DNA from: Mycolicibacterium chlorophenolicum
Lineage (GTDB): Bacteria > Actinomycetota > Actinomycetes > Mycobacteriales > Mycobacteriaceae
Direction of reading: 5' to 3'
Assembly (NCBI RefSeq): GCF_001044235.1
Contig: NZ_JYNL01000064.1
Location: 1,021,096-1,085,095, forward strand
Length of the DNA stretch: 64,000 bases
Program-made: the position numbers and the translations under genes
Part shown: positions 44,190 through 53,639 of the stretch, one piece after another
Numbering within the stretch: position 1 is the first letter of the stretch
Layout of the letters: the number at the start of each line of letters is the position of its first letter
The notes under the pieces: model-generated
The model's database searches: none
What the model saw: the letters and a program-made list of their open reading frames with translations, nothing else
What the model was told of the DNA's origin: nothing

Positions 44190-44203
44190 GGCCGGTCGTC
44201 CCG

Positions 44204-44237
44204 ACCGCCCGGACCGGAAAACACGGTCGGGGCGGTT
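44204..44237. terminator. Terminator between convergent genes
   Basis: Imperfect 13-base stem (44204-44216 with 44224-44236, one central mismatch) around an AAAACA-type loop and ending in TTT on the plus strand. It lies 14 bases past the DUF4189 stop and may serve the convergent kinase gene as well. Confidence 0.55.
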
Positions 44238-44453
44238 TCCGGTCGTTTCTCGCCGATTTCTCCGACGGGCAGCGGGTCAGGGCTCCGCTATCGATGTGGT
44301 GGCTGCCGATCGGTTTGCACCGGCACGGCCAGCAACGGGTCGAATTCTTCGCCTGGGCGGCATACGGATTCGCAGTGTCGCGCAAACTGTCGACGTTCGT
44401 CGCAATGACCAGCAGGCAGGCCCAGGTGGCGTTCTGCGACCCGCGCCGCGACC

Positions 44454-46238
44454 CTACGCAGCCGCCTGCAGGGTGATCTCGGAGATTTCCGTCCGGCTTT
44501 TTCCGTTGGTGGTGCCCAGCGTGCTGATCCACACCAGCACGTTCGATGTCTTCGTCTGGTCCCGGATGTCGATGCGGTTGTGACCCGGTTGCAGTGGCGT
44601 CGTCGGGGTCAGCTCCGTGGTGTCGGCCAGCATGCCCGGGCTCTCGGTGGGAGACGAGCGGATCTGCACGTCGGTTCCGGTGCTCGACACGTCGATCGTG
44701 ACGGCGCTCAACGCCGTCGGCTCGGACAGATGCAGCATCAGTCCCTCTCCCTCCACGAAATTCGGGAAGGGGACCGGGTCGGTGTACGTGACGGTCGACC
44801 ACGAAGTCGCGGGGTTCCCGTCGATCGCGAGTCCGGCCTTGTCCGGGTTGTCTGCGCCGCCCGACGGCGCGAACACGGTCACGCTCGCCGGCGTGATGAT
44901 CGGTCCTTGCCGTGTCACCAGGCCGAATCCGTCGGTGAACCACGCCACCACGGCCACCGCCACCACGATCACCCCGGCGAGTGCGGCGAGGATCGGCGTT
45001 CGCCGGCTGCGGGGCTTCGGTTGCGCCTCGAACGTCGCGGTCGTGCGGGACGAGCGCGGCGTCGGGGGGGTGGGGGCGGGGAAGATGCTGATCTCGTCGG
45101 CGTCGAGGGTGTGGCCGTCCCAGACGCCGTGCACCTCGACCGAGGCGCCGTCGTCGAGCCGCCCGGGTCCGAGCTGGGTGTTGATCGCGACGGGGACCGG
45201 GGTGGGCAGGTGGGTGGGATCGGACGGCGCCAGACGGAACGAGACGGCCTCCAACTCGGAGCCGGCACCGACGGTGCGCTGTTCGACGCCGTGTGCCGTT
45301 CCGCGCAGCACCAGACGCTCGAGGCGCTGCGTGGCGGGACGGCCGTCCGGATCCCCGGTCGGCGCAGCCGGGTGCGGTTGGGTGTCCTGGGCAGTTCGGG
45401 GTGGACGCGACCGGGCGAGGGCTTCGGCGAAGTCGAGGCAACTGGGGTAGCGCTGATCGGGATCCTTGGCCAGCGCTCTGGCCAGGACGCCGTCGAGGTG
45501 CGCGAGGTCGGGCCGGCGGGCGGATATCCGCGGGGGCGGGCTCCCCAGATGGTGACCGATGACGACGGCGCGGTTGGCGTCATCGAAGGGGGGAGCGCCG
45601 GTCAGCAGGTGAAAAGTGGTGGCGGCCAACGCATATTGGTCTGAACGCCCGTCGAGCGGTTGGCCGCGCAACTGCTCGGGGGCCATGTAGCTCACGGTGC
45701 CGATGGCGACGTTGTCGTCGGTGAGGTTGCTGACGTCGTCGATCCGGCGGGCGATGCCGAAATCGGTCAGGAGCACCCTGCGCCGACGCCCGTCGGACGC
45801 CGTCACGAGGATGTTCTCCGGCTTGACGTCGCGATGGAGCAGGCGGCGCTCATGGGCGAAGTCGAGCGCGTCGGCCACCGCGGTCACGATGTCCACGACC
45901 TCGTGCTCGGGCATACCGCGCGGGTAGGAGTCCCTGATCAACTGCCCGGCGTCCGTGCCGTCCACGTACTCCATCGAGATCCACAGGCGCCCGTCGAACT
46001 CGCCCCGGTCGAGGACGCCGACGATGTGGGGGTGTTGCAGCGCCGCCGCCATTTCGGCCTCGCGGATGAACCGTGCCCGGAACTCTGTGTCCGCCGTCGA
46101 CGTGGGCGCCAGGATCTTCAGCGCGTCGCGGCGCGGCAAGCGGGGATGCTGCGCGAGATAGACCTCGCCCATGCCGCCGGTGCCGAGCAGCCGCTCGATC
46201 AGGTACCCGGCGAATTCCTCGCCATTGTTCAGCGGCAT
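44454..46238 (-). CDS. Receptor Ser/Thr protein kinase with discoidin-like ectodomain
   Basis: 594 residues. Kinase domain (about 10-275): [13 protein letters not shown]-loop, Lys in [14 protein letters not shown] catalytic loop, DFG in [13 protein letters not shown] in YMAPEQL. A juxtamembrane region with a beta-rich insert follows. One transmembrane helix ([19 protein letters not shown], about 415-433) leads to an extracellular domain with [20 protein letters not shown], reminiscent of F5/8 type C (discoidin) sugar-binding folds as in MviN. Orphan Pkn. A -10-like TAGGCT ends seven bases before the ATG, so the mRNA may be leaderless. Confidence 0.88.
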   Translation of the reverse strand: MPLNNGEEFAGYLIERLLGTGGMGEVYLAQHPRLPRRDALKILAPTSTADTEFRARFIREAEMAAALQHPHIVGVLDRGEFDGRLWISMEYVDGTDAGQLIRDSYPRGMPEHEVVDIVTAVADALDFAHERRLLHRDVKPENILVTASDGRRRRVLLTDFGIARRIDDVSNLTDDNVAIGTVSYMAPEQLRGQPLDGRSDQYALAATTFHLLTGAPPFDDANRAVVIGHHLGSPPPRISARRPDLAHLDGVLARALAKDPDQRYPSCLDFAEALARSRPPRTAQDTQPHPAAPTGDPDGRPATQRLERLVLRGTAHGVEQRTVGAGSELEAVSFRLAPSDPTHLPTPVPVAINTQLGPGRLDDGASVEVHGVWDGHTLDADEISIFPAPTPPTPRSSRTTATFEAQPKPRSRRTPILAALAGVIVVAVAVVAWFTDGFGLVTRQGPIITPASVTVFAPSGGADNPDKAGLAIDGNPATSWSTVTYTDPVPFPNFVEGEGLMLHLSEPTALSAVTIDVSSTGTDVQIRSSPTESPGMLADTTELTPTTPLQPGHNRIDIRDQTKTSNVLVWISTLGTTNGKSRTEISEITLQAAA

Positions 46239-46291
46239 GCACAGAGCCTACAAACCGGTCCTGGGCATGGGGGCGTCGGCCGACCAGGGAT

Positions 46292-47419
46292 CTAGGCGGC
46301 CTCGGTCGTGCGACGCGACCGTCCGACCTTGTTGGGCAGCGAGAGCCGGAAGACCTTTTTCCACGCCGATGCCACCTGCTGCGGAAGCGAACCGCTGGTG
46401 TAGGTCAGCCCGTACCGTTCGAACAGCTCCTGCACCTTCGGTGCGATCTCCTGGTAGCGGTTGCTGGGCAGGTCGGGGAACAGGTGATGCTCGATCTGGA
46501 ACGACAGATTGCCGGTCATGAAGTGCAGCAACGGACTTCCCGAGATGTTGGCTGATCCGAGCATCTGGCGCAGATACCACTGGCCGCGCGTCTCGCCGTC
46601 GATCGACGTCTTCTCGAACGTCTCGACCCCTTCGGGGAAATGCCCGCACATGATGACCGAGTGCGTCCACAGATTGCGGACCACGTTCGCCGTCAGGTTC
46701 GCGGTCAGGGTGGTCAGCGCGGACGGTCCCGACAGCAGCGGATGCAGCACATAGTCGCGCACCGCGTGCTTGCCGATCTTGGCGAGCACCCGCTTGCCGT
46801 TGCGGCGGAACTCCTCGGAGTCCGTCCTGCCCTTCAGGTACTTGCCGATCTCCAGGTCGTACGCCGCGATGCCGTACTGGAACAGGCAGGCGTTGACAGC
46901 GTTGTACAGCGGCTGGCCCAGGTAGAACGGCGTCCACTTCTGGTTCTCGTCGACGCGCATGATGCCGTAGCCCAGGTCGTGGTCCTTGCCGCGCACGTTG
47001 GTGTAGGTGTGGTGGACCTCGTTGTGCGAGTGCTTCCACATGTCCGCGGGGGAGGCGTTGTCCCACTCCCAGGTGGTCGAGTGGATCTTGGAGTCGCGCA
47101 TCCAGTCCCACTGGCCGTGCATGACGTTGTGGCCGATCTCCATGTTCTCGACGATCTTCGACACGGACAGACCGGCCGTTCCGACGATCCAGGCGGGCGG
47201 GAACAACGAGAACAGCAGGATCGCCCGGCTGCTCAGCTCGAGCTTGCGCTGACCGTCGATGACCGTGCGGATGTAGGCCGCGTCGCGCTCGCCGCGGCTG
47301 GAGATGATCTGTTCGCGGATGGCGTCGAGTTCCCGGCCGAGATTCTCGATGTCGTCATCGGTGAGATGGGCGGCGGGGCCGGCCGTGGTGCGTGAGGGGG
47401 TGAGGGTTGCAGAAGTCAT
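46292..47419 (-). CDS. desA3: Acyl-CoA delta-9 desaturase DesA3
   Basis: 375-residue membrane di-iron desaturase that makes oleate from stearoyl-CoA. The three His boxes are visible: HNVMHG, HSHNEVHH and FQIEHH, plus two hydrophobic hairpins. It matches Rv3229c (DesA3). The adjacent reductase gene, 15 bases upstream, supplies electrons, as established for Rv3229c/Rv3230c. No inserted regulatory sequence was seen between the two genes. Confidence 0.93.
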   Translation of the reverse strand: MTSATLTPSRTTAGPAAHLTDDDIENLGRELDAIREQIISSRGERDAAYIRTVIDGQRKLELSSRAILLFSLFPPAWIVGTAGLSVSKIVENMEIGHNVMHGQWDWMRDSKIHSTTWEWDNASPADMWKHSHNEVHHTYTNVRGKDHDLGYGIMRVDENQKWTPFYLGQPLYNAVNACLFQYGIAAYDLEIGKYLKGRTDSEEFRRNGKRVLAKIGKHAVRDYVLHPLLSGPSALTTLTANLTANVVRNLWTHSVIMCGHFPEGVETFEKTSIDGETRGQWYLRQMLGSANISGSPLLHFMTGNLSFQIEHHLFPDLPSNRYQEIAPKVQELFERYGLTYTSGSLPQQVASAWKKVFRLSLPNKVGRSRRTTEAA

Positions 47420-47434
47420 GTCGAATCTCCTTGA

Positions 47435-48526
47435 TCAAAGTGCGATTTCGCAGGTGCCCGCAGCGGCGGAGACACAGGTCTGGATCTGGACGTTGTCACC
47501 GGGTGAGGCCGTGGTGACGTCTCCGGTGCGGAGGTCGCGAACGGCGCCCTGGCGCAGGGGGGCGACGCAGCCGAAGCAGATGCCCATCCGGCAGCCGGAC
47601 GGCATCAGGACACCCGCGGCCTCGCCGGCGTCGAGCAGAGTCTGGGATCCTTCGGCCTCGACGACCGTTCCGGTCTTCACGAAGGTGACCTCACCGCCGT
47701 CGCCGGCAGTGATGACGGTCGGCCGGAAGCGCTCGGTGTGCAGCCGATCGGCGATGCCGGCGGTGTCCCAGCGGGCCTCGAGGGCGTCGAGCATTCCGGC
47801 GGGCCCGCAGGCCCAGGTCTCGCGCTCGGCGACATCGTCGACCAGGTCGCCGAGGCGGTCCATGTCGAGCATGCCGTCGGTGTCGGTGTGCCTCTCCACC
47901 AACCGGATTCGGCCGCGGCGGGCCATCAGGCGGAGTTCCCCGCCGAAGATGACGTCGTCCGCGGAGGGGGCGGAGTGCACGACCACGACGTCGGCGCACT
48001 CGTCGGTCATGTTGCGCAGCATCCCCATCACAGGGGTGATGCCGCTGCCTGCGGTGAGGAACAGGATCTTGTCCGGCGTCCGGGTGCCGAGAGTGAAATC
48101 TCCTGCGGCCTGGTCGAGTTGGATGACGGTTCCGACGGTGGCCCGACGCACCAGGTGGTTGCTGACCGTGCCGTCGGGGATCGCCTTCACGGTGATCGCG
48201 ATGCAACCGTCCCCGCGGGACGGCTCCGAGGTGAGCGAGTAGGCCCGCCACTGGCGGACGCCGTCGACGTCGACACCGATGCGGACATATTGGCCGGGGG
48301 TGTGGCCGCGCCAGCCGCGACCCGGCTTGATCACCACGGTGACGGCGTCGCGGGTCTCCGGGTGCAGCGCGACGATGCGGCCGCGCAGGTCCGCGCTGGA
48401 GCGCAGCGGGTCGATGACGTCGAGGTAGTCGGCGGGGACCAGCGGCGTGGTGACCCATTCCGCGAGCTTGATGACACGCTCCCGCAGGGCGCCGACAGTC
48501 GTCGGGCGGGGTGCTGTTGTGGTCAT
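47435..48526 (-). CDS. DesA3-associated flavin/[2Fe-2S] oxidoreductase (Rv3230c-like)
   Basis: 363 residues of ferredoxin-NADP-reductase type with a C-terminal plant-type ferredoxin. FAD motif RAYSLTSEP, NADPH loop LTAGSGITPVMGML, and the [2Fe-2S] loop SGCRMGICFGC with the last Cys in QIQTCVSA. It passes electrons from NADPH to the desaturase. Same operon as desA3. Divergent from a PucR-type regulator 86 bases away. Confidence 0.92.
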   Translation of the reverse strand: MTTTAPRPTTVGALRERVIKLAEWVTTPLVPADYLDVIDPLRSSADLRGRIVALHPETRDAVTVVIKPGRGWRGHTPGQYVRIGVDVDGVRQWRAYSLTSEPSRGDGCIAITVKAIPDGTVSNHLVRRATVGTVIQLDQAAGDFTLGTRTPDKILFLTAGSGITPVMGMLRNMTDECADVVVVHSAPSADDVIFGGELRLMARRGRIRLVERHTDTDGMLDMDRLGDLVDDVAERETWACGPAGMLDALEARWDTAGIADRLHTERFRPTVITAGDGGEVTFVKTGTVVEAEGSQTLLDAGEAAGVLMPSGCRMGICFGCVAPLRQGAVRDLRTGDVTTASPGDNVQIQTCVSAAAGTCEIAL

Positions 48527-48612
48527 GACACCACTCTGGCTTGGTCCAGGGTATAAACTCTTGGCTACAGAGCGTGAATTCCATGCTCGATTTTGTTCGC
48601 AGGGGACAGTAA

Positions 48613-49815
48613 ATGGCCGAGCAGGGGCTCCGCTTCACCGGGCTGGACCTGCCGGACGACGTGGCTGCGGCCCTGCAGGCGGTGCTGCCGAGGATGGCCG
48701 AACGCACCGTGACCGCGGTGACGGCCGAGGTGCCCAGCTACGCCGCCGCATTCAGCGGCCGGATGGGCCAGAACATCGAGAACGCCGTGCAGATGGCCCT
48801 CGGCGGCTTCCTGCGGCTGGCGGTGCGCGCGCAGGACACCGACCCGACAGCGACGCTGACCCCCGCGCTGGACGGCGCCTACGAACTCGGTCGCGGCGAG
48901 GCGCGACAGGGCCGTTCCATGGATGCACTGCTGTCGGCCTACCGGGTCGGCGCGCGCGTCGCCTGGCGGGAGCTGTCGGGCACTGCCGTCGAGGCCGGGC
49001 TGACCGCGGACACGGTGGCCCGATTCGCCGAGCTGGTGTTCGCGTTCATCGACGAACTGTCGGCGTCCAGCGTCTCCGGCCACGCCGACGAATTGGCGAC
49101 GACGGGGCGGGTGCGCGAACGCTATCTCGAACGGCTGGCGCGGCAGTTGCTCGACGGCGAGCCGGCAGAGGTTCTGCACGACAGTGCCGAGCGGGCGGGG
49201 TGGAGTCCTCCGTCCACGCTGACCGCCATCGTCCTTGCGGAGGCCCAAACCCGCGGTCTGGCAGCACGTTTCGGCCAATCGACGCTGCTCGTCAGCGAAG
49301 ACCTGCCGGGCGTCGGTGCGTCGGACTCGTTGGCGGTGCTGCTGGCCCCCGATCTGGACGTCCGGCATCGCCGCCAACTCCGTTCGGCGCTGCAGGGCCG
49401 TCGGGCCCTGGTCGGGCCCGCTCGTCCGTGGATGCTGGTCCAATCGTCGTACCGACGGGCGCTGCGGGCGCGCACTCTGCCCGTCGCCGATGACGTCGAC
49501 ATCGTCGACACCGACGATCACCTGGTCGAGCTCGTCCTCACCGCGGACCGGGAGGCGGCCGAGGATCTGCGGGAGCGGGTGCTGGCGCCGTTGAGCGGGC
49601 TGCGGCCCAGCACCGCCGAGCGGTTGGCCGAGACGCTGAGATCGTGGCTTCTGCATCAGGGCCAACGGGAGGCCGTCGCCGCCGAGCTGTTCGTCCACCC
49701 CCAGACGGTGCGGTACCGGATGACACAGATCCGCGAACTGTTCGGCGACGGACTCGACGATCCGCGAACGGTCATGGAACTCACCGTGGCGCTGGCAGTC
49801 CCGAAACCGGCGTGA
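48613..49815 (+). CDS. PucR/CdaR-type transcriptional regulator
   Basis: 400 residues. The C-terminal HTH_30 helix-turn-helix is clear: QREAVAAELFVHPQTVRYRMTQIRELFG. The middle shows a GGDEF-like non-catalytic fold (ESSYRRALRAR-type SSYRRALRARTLPV), and the N-terminus is a helical sensor (RssB/PucR N-terminal type). Divergent from the desA3 reductase, so it probably controls desaturase expression in response to lipid or membrane state. Single ATG start 13 bases after GCAGGGGAC. Confidence 0.85.
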   Translation: MAEQGLRFTGLDLPDDVAAALQAVLPRMAERTVTAVTAEVPSYAAAFSGRMGQNIENAVQMALGGFLRLAVRAQDTDPTATLTPALDGAYELGRGEARQGRSMDALLSAYRVGARVAWRELSGTAVEAGLTADTVARFAELVFAFIDELSASSVSGHADELATTGRVRERYLERLARQLLDGEPAEVLHDSAERAGWSPPSTLTAIVLAEAQTRGLAARFGQSTLLVSEDLPGVGASDSLAVLLAPDLDVRHRRQLRSALQGRRALVGPARPWMLVQSSYRRALRARTLPVADDVDIVDTDDHLVELVLTADREAAEDLRERVLAPLSGLRPSTAERLAETLRSWLLHQGQREAVAAELFVHPQTVRYRMTQIRELFGDGLDDPRTVMELTVALAVPKPA

Positions 49816-49868
49816 CCTGCCGCTGCCGTAAGGTCGGCTCAGCCGAACATCTCGAGGGGACCTGACAC

Positions 49869-50366
49869 ATGGCTGATGCCGACGCCGCAGCGATCCGGGC
49901 CGAACGCGGTGACTGGATGGGCGAGCACCTCGCCATGTATCTCGAGTCGGGCGGAGCGAAGGGCCACATCGTCGATCTCAGTTCGGTCGGCGGCCGCGCG
50001 ATGACCACGCACTGTCTGATCAGATACACCGGCCGCAAATCGGGCAGGACCTACGTCAAGCCGCTCATCTACGGCAACGTCGGCGGCGAGATCGTCGTCG
50101 TCGCGTCGAAGGGTGGAGCCGACACCCATCCGGAGTGGTACCTGAGCATCCTGGCCAACGAGACCATCGGTGTGCAGGTCGCCACCCAGGCCTTCGAGGC
50201 CACCTGGCGTGAGCCGGAAGGCACTGAGCGGCATCAGGTCTGGGAGTACATGAGCCATCTCTACCCGCCCTACATCGCCTATCAGCGGTCGACGAGTCGG
50301 CACATCCCCCTGGTCATGCTCTCCCCGGGCCGACCGGTCGACGTGTTCACTCCGGCATCGAGCTGA
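49869..50366 (+). CDS. Deazaflavin (F420)-dependent nitroreductase-family protein
   Basis: 165 residues of the Ddn split-barrel family: IVDLSSVGGRAMTTHCLIRYTGRKSGRTYVKPLIYG, then HPEWYLSILANETIGVQVATQAFEATW. A longer version of the family than the 129-residue gene at 15281. Probable F420-dependent reductase; substrate unknown. It follows the PucR-type regulator by 53 bases. Confidence 0.8.
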   Translation: MADADAAAIRAERGDWMGEHLAMYLESGGAKGHIVDLSSVGGRAMTTHCLIRYTGRKSGRTYVKPLIYGNVGGEIVVVASKGGADTHPEWYLSILANETIGVQVATQAFEATWREPEGTERHQVWEYMSHLYPPYIAYQRSTSRHIPLVMLSPGRPVDVFTPASS

Positions 50367-50402
50367 GCCACTGATGTCCGCGTCGACGCCGACCGGCGCA
50401 CC

Positions 50403-51830
50403 ATGGAACCGATGACCACCGCTGAGCCGACTCGGCACACCGTGCTGGCGGAGACCGACAGCGCCGCTTACCACTCCCTGCGGCAACAGCCGGTGACCCG
50501 GGCCGAGCGGTACGCGCTCGGCAAGAGCCTGCGCAAACGGGTGCCCCGGCGATCACTCGCCGACTGGACCCCACCGGTCGACAGGCCGGACCCGATCCAG
50601 CTCATCGAGGACAATCACCGTGGCAGGGTGGACCGCCTGATCCCCGTCCGCGTGGGACGCATGGTCGCGTCGCCCTACGGATTTCTCCGCGGAACCGCCG
50701 TCGTCATGGCCGAGGACGTCGCGCATCTGCCCGCCACCGGCATCACCCCCGTCGTGTGCGGCGACTCCCACCTCGGGAACTTCGGCTTCTACGCGTCCCC
50801 GGAACGCGATCTGGTGATCGATCTCAACGACTTCGACGAGGCCCACCCCGGCGCGTGGGAATGGGACCTGCGCCGACTGGTCGCCAGCATCTGGGTGGCG
50901 GGCCGGCACAACGGCTCCTCCGAGGAGGACTGCGGCTCGGCGGTGCGCTCGTGCGTGGCGGCCTATCGCCTCGAAGTGCGCCGACTGGCCGATCAGCCGC
51001 TGTTCTCGCGGTCGTTCACCCGGCTCGACGTCGACCGGCTGGCCGGGGAAGCGCACGGTCCTCTGGCCGCGGAGGTCCGACGCTCTGCCAAGCGTGCGCG
51101 TCACCGCACCAGTGACCGCGCCCTGCCCCGATTCACCGAGGAGGTCGCGGGCACCCGCAAGATCGTCGAGGAGCCGCCGCTGATCACGCGACTGCCCGAG
51201 CGCGAAGCCGATGCGCTGGCTGAGGCGCTCGACGACTACCTTCCGACGCTGTCCACGCACTGGCGACGGGTGCTCGGGGGGTACACGCTGCTCGATGTCG
51301 CGCACAAGGTGGTCGGTGTCGGCAGCGTCGGGCTGCGCGCGTACGTGGCTCTGCTCGAGGGCTCCTCACCCGAGGACGTGGTGTTCCTCCAGCTGAAGCA
51401 GGCGCGTCGCTCCGTGCTCGCGCGCTACGTCCACGGCGAGTCGGCCTGGCACGCGCACCAGGGTCAGCGCGTGGTCGAGTATCAGCAGGCGCTGCAGACG
51501 GTGAGCGATCCGCTGCTCGGATGGACGACGGTGGACGGCCTGCAGTTCTACGTGCGCCAGTTCCGCAACATGAAGGGCACCATCCCGTTGGATGCGATGG
51601 ACGCCAAGGCGCTCATCGACTACACCGGGGTGGTCGGCCAACTACTCGCCAAGGGGCATGCGCGTACCAGTGGCGCCTCGATGATCGCCGGTTACCTCGG
51701 CCGCTCCGAGAAAGTGGACAACGCGTTGTGCACCTTCGCCAGGCGATACGCCGACCAGACCGAAGCCGACCATGCCGCGCTGGTGGCCGCCGTCGACCAC
51801 GGCAGGATGCCCGTCGAGCGCGGCGTCTGA
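50403..51830 (+). CDS. DUF2252 protein (kinase-like fold)
   Basis: 475 residues matching the DUF2252 family. A protein-kinase-like catalytic loop is visible (VVCGDSHLGNFG, HxxN pattern) and a metal-binding segment follows (LVIDLNDFDEAHPG), as in APH-type enzymes. Later landmarks are VGVGSVGLRAYVALLEG and VEYQQALQTVSDPLLGW. Substrate and role are unknown. A second in-frame ATG three codons later is possible. Convergent with the lipoprotein gene. Confidence 0.8.
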   Translation: MEPMTTAEPTRHTVLAETDSAAYHSLRQQPVTRAERYALGKSLRKRVPRRSLADWTPPVDRPDPIQLIEDNHRGRVDRLIPVRVGRMVASPYGFLRGTAVVMAEDVAHLPATGITPVVCGDSHLGNFGFYASPERDLVIDLNDFDEAHPGAWEWDLRRLVASIWVAGRHNGSSEEDCGSAVRSCVAAYRLEVRRLADQPLFSRSFTRLDVDRLAGEAHGPLAAEVRRSAKRARHRTSDRALPRFTEEVAGTRKIVEEPPLITRLPEREADALAEALDDYLPTLSTHWRRVLGGYTLLDVAHKVVGVGSVGLRAYVALLEGSSPEDVVFLQLKQARRSVLARYVHGESAWHAHQGQRVVEYQQALQTVSDPLLGWTTVDGLQFYVRQFRNMKGTIPLDAMDAKALIDYTGVVGQLLAKGHARTSGASMIAGYLGRSEKVDNALCTFARRYADQTEADHAALVAAVDHGRMPVERGV

Positions 51831-51833
51831 CTC

Positions 51834-53486
51834 CTACTGCACCGGCCGGAGCACCACGATCCCCGGCACGGTGCGCAGGTAGTCGAACAGCGGACTGTCG
51901 ACCACCTTCTGGTTCGCGCTCAGCGAGGACGCGTTGCGCAGCACCGGGCCGTCGGGCCCGGCGACGTAGATGCCGACGTGGGTGACGTCGAGGCCACCGT
52001 CCTCGGCGTAGGCCCCGAGGTAGTCCCCGGTACGCAACTGCATGACGACGTCGTCGTCCACCGCCGCACTCGGAAGATAGGCCACGGTCCGCGGCGCCAC
52101 CGGCAGCCCGGGGAGATACACCCCGCCCGAATCCTTCCGGTTGAGGTTCTTGGCCACCTCGACCGTGTTGCGGCTCAGCGTGGCCGTGATGTCGGTGGCG
52201 ACGGCCGGCGCCGCGACGGCCCAGTCGGTGAAGAAGTGCTTGCGGGTGGCGAAGCCGACGGCATTGTCCTTGTAGCGCACCCTGATCAGCGCGTTGACGA
52301 ACTGATCGCGCGACGTGGACCGCTTGAGCGCCTCCACGTAGTCGACCAGAGTGAAACAGTCGACTCTCTCCAATTCGGCAACGAGTTGTTCCGGCACCGT
52401 CTCTGACCCGACGAGAGTGTCGGCCCCGTACGGCGTGCCGACGAACTGCCGGGACAACCGCTCGGCCCGCTCGGCGGGATTCACGCCGGAGGTCTCGCGC
52501 GCGACGGCCAGCGCGGCGTCCAGGACGGCGGCGCTTCCCGGCGAAAGTCGCACCGCCGACGAGGCTTTGGTCACGCGGGACAGATAGTCCTCGACCGGGA
52601 TCGGCGCCGTCGCAGCGTAGTCGTCGGGGAGCAGGACGTCGCCTGCGGTCGTGTTCACGTACACAACCCAGCGGTGGTAGGCGCGCAAGCCGGCCGGATC
52701 GGCGGCCAGGACCGCGGCGTAGTCGTTGATCGCCCGCACGTACTGCAGGGAGTTGTTGTACCGGTAGAGCGCGTGGTCCCGGTCCCGGGTGAAGCCGTTG
52801 GCCGCGAGGTAGCGTCCGGCGGCCATGATGGCGTCGCGCGGGGCGAGGATGTCGCCGCCCGCGCCGTAGGCCGCGAACGTCGACGGCATGAACTGCATCG
52901 GGCCCTGGGCGCCCGCAGTGCTGACCCCGGCCACCCGGCCGAACGCGGTCTCGACGAAATTGATGGCGGCCAGCACGTTCCAGTTCACCCCGAACGCCGC
53001 TTCTGCCTCCCGGTAGTAGCCCATCAACTCGTCGGCGGGCCGCGGCGCGACGATGCGCCACGCCGGCAGCGTCGCCCTCGGCCGCGCCATCGCGGCGAGT
53101 TGCCGGCGGGCGTCGATGTTGTGGTCGTAGCCGGCGAGCAGGTCGGGCGGAATCCGCGGGCGGGCGATCGCGTCCCACTCGGGGTGCCGGCCGAGCACAC
53201 GGTAGGCCGCCTGCTGACGACGAGCGGCGGCGCTCAGCACCGCGTCGGGGGTCCCCGGATCCCGCAGCGCGCGCTCGTCGGTCGCGAGGTCGTCGGCCAG
53301 GTGTGCCGGATCGGCCGCCAATGGCCGGGCCGTGACGCTCGCCGCCGCAGGGGGCGCGGCCGCGGTCGGCGCAGCGCCGCTGGTCGGAGTGTCCCGCCGC
53401 TCGGCGGCCGAGCAACCGGTCGGTATCAGCACGCAGGCCACGACCAGTGCAGACACGACCGGCCGGGCCCGGCTTCCTCGGCTCAT
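51834..53486 (-). CDS. Lipoprotein fusing lytic transglycosylase and DUF1460 domains
   Basis: 550 residues. N-terminal lipoprotein signal with lipobox IPTGC (Cys25). A lytic transglycosylase domain (about 175-290) has the catalytic Glu in [10 protein letters not shown] and [16 protein letters not shown]-terminal DUF1460 domain (about 360-545; N-acetylmuramoyl amidase/NlpC-like) has [24 protein letters not shown] and [11 protein letters not shown] with the Cys/His pair. Two peptidoglycan-cutting activities on one surface lipoprotein are predicted. ATG 53486 is set by the signal; longer starts lack support. Confidence 0.82.
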   Translation of the reverse strand: MSRGSRARPVVSALVVACVLIPTGCSAAERRDTPTSGAAPTAAAPPAAASVTARPLAADPAHLADDLATDERALRDPGTPDAVLSAAARRQQAAYRVLGRHPEWDAIARPRIPPDLLAGYDHNIDARRQLAAMARPRATLPAWRIVAPRPADELMGYYREAEAAFGVNWNVLAAINFVETAFGRVAGVSTAGAQGPMQFMPSTFAAYGAGGDILAPRDAIMAAGRYLAANGFTRDRDHALYRYNNSLQYVRAINDYAAVLAADPAGLRAYHRWVVYVNTTAGDVLLPDDYAATAPIPVEDYLSRVTKASSAVRLSPGSAAVLDAALAVARETSGVNPAERAERLSRQFVGTPYGADTLVGSETVPEQLVAELERVDCFTLVDYVEALKRSTSRDQFVNALIRVRYKDNAVGFATRKHFFTDWAVAAPAVATDITATLSRNTVEVAKNLNRKDSGGVYLPGLPVAPRTVAYLPSAAVDDDVVMQLRTGDYLGAYAEDGGLDVTHVGIYVAGPDGPVLRNASSLSANQKVVDSPLFDYLRTVPGIVVLRPVQ

Positions 53487-53639
53487 CGGCAGGGCGCACT
53501 CCTCGTCTTCGGCGTCGAGTCGATCGTCAGTCGCAGTATCGTCGTCACTGGCGATCATGCGACGGTAACCGTCCGTCGGTTTCCGGCCACGGCGCGGTGG
53601 CAATACGGGGCAGGGAAGTCACCGATGAGGAGGAGATGC

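Noticed and set aside
51613-53499. 628-codon minus-strand frame overlapping the transglycosylase gene
   Set aside because: It is the same strand in another phase, Arg-rich and featureless; the 51834-53486 frame has a lipobox and two recognised domains.
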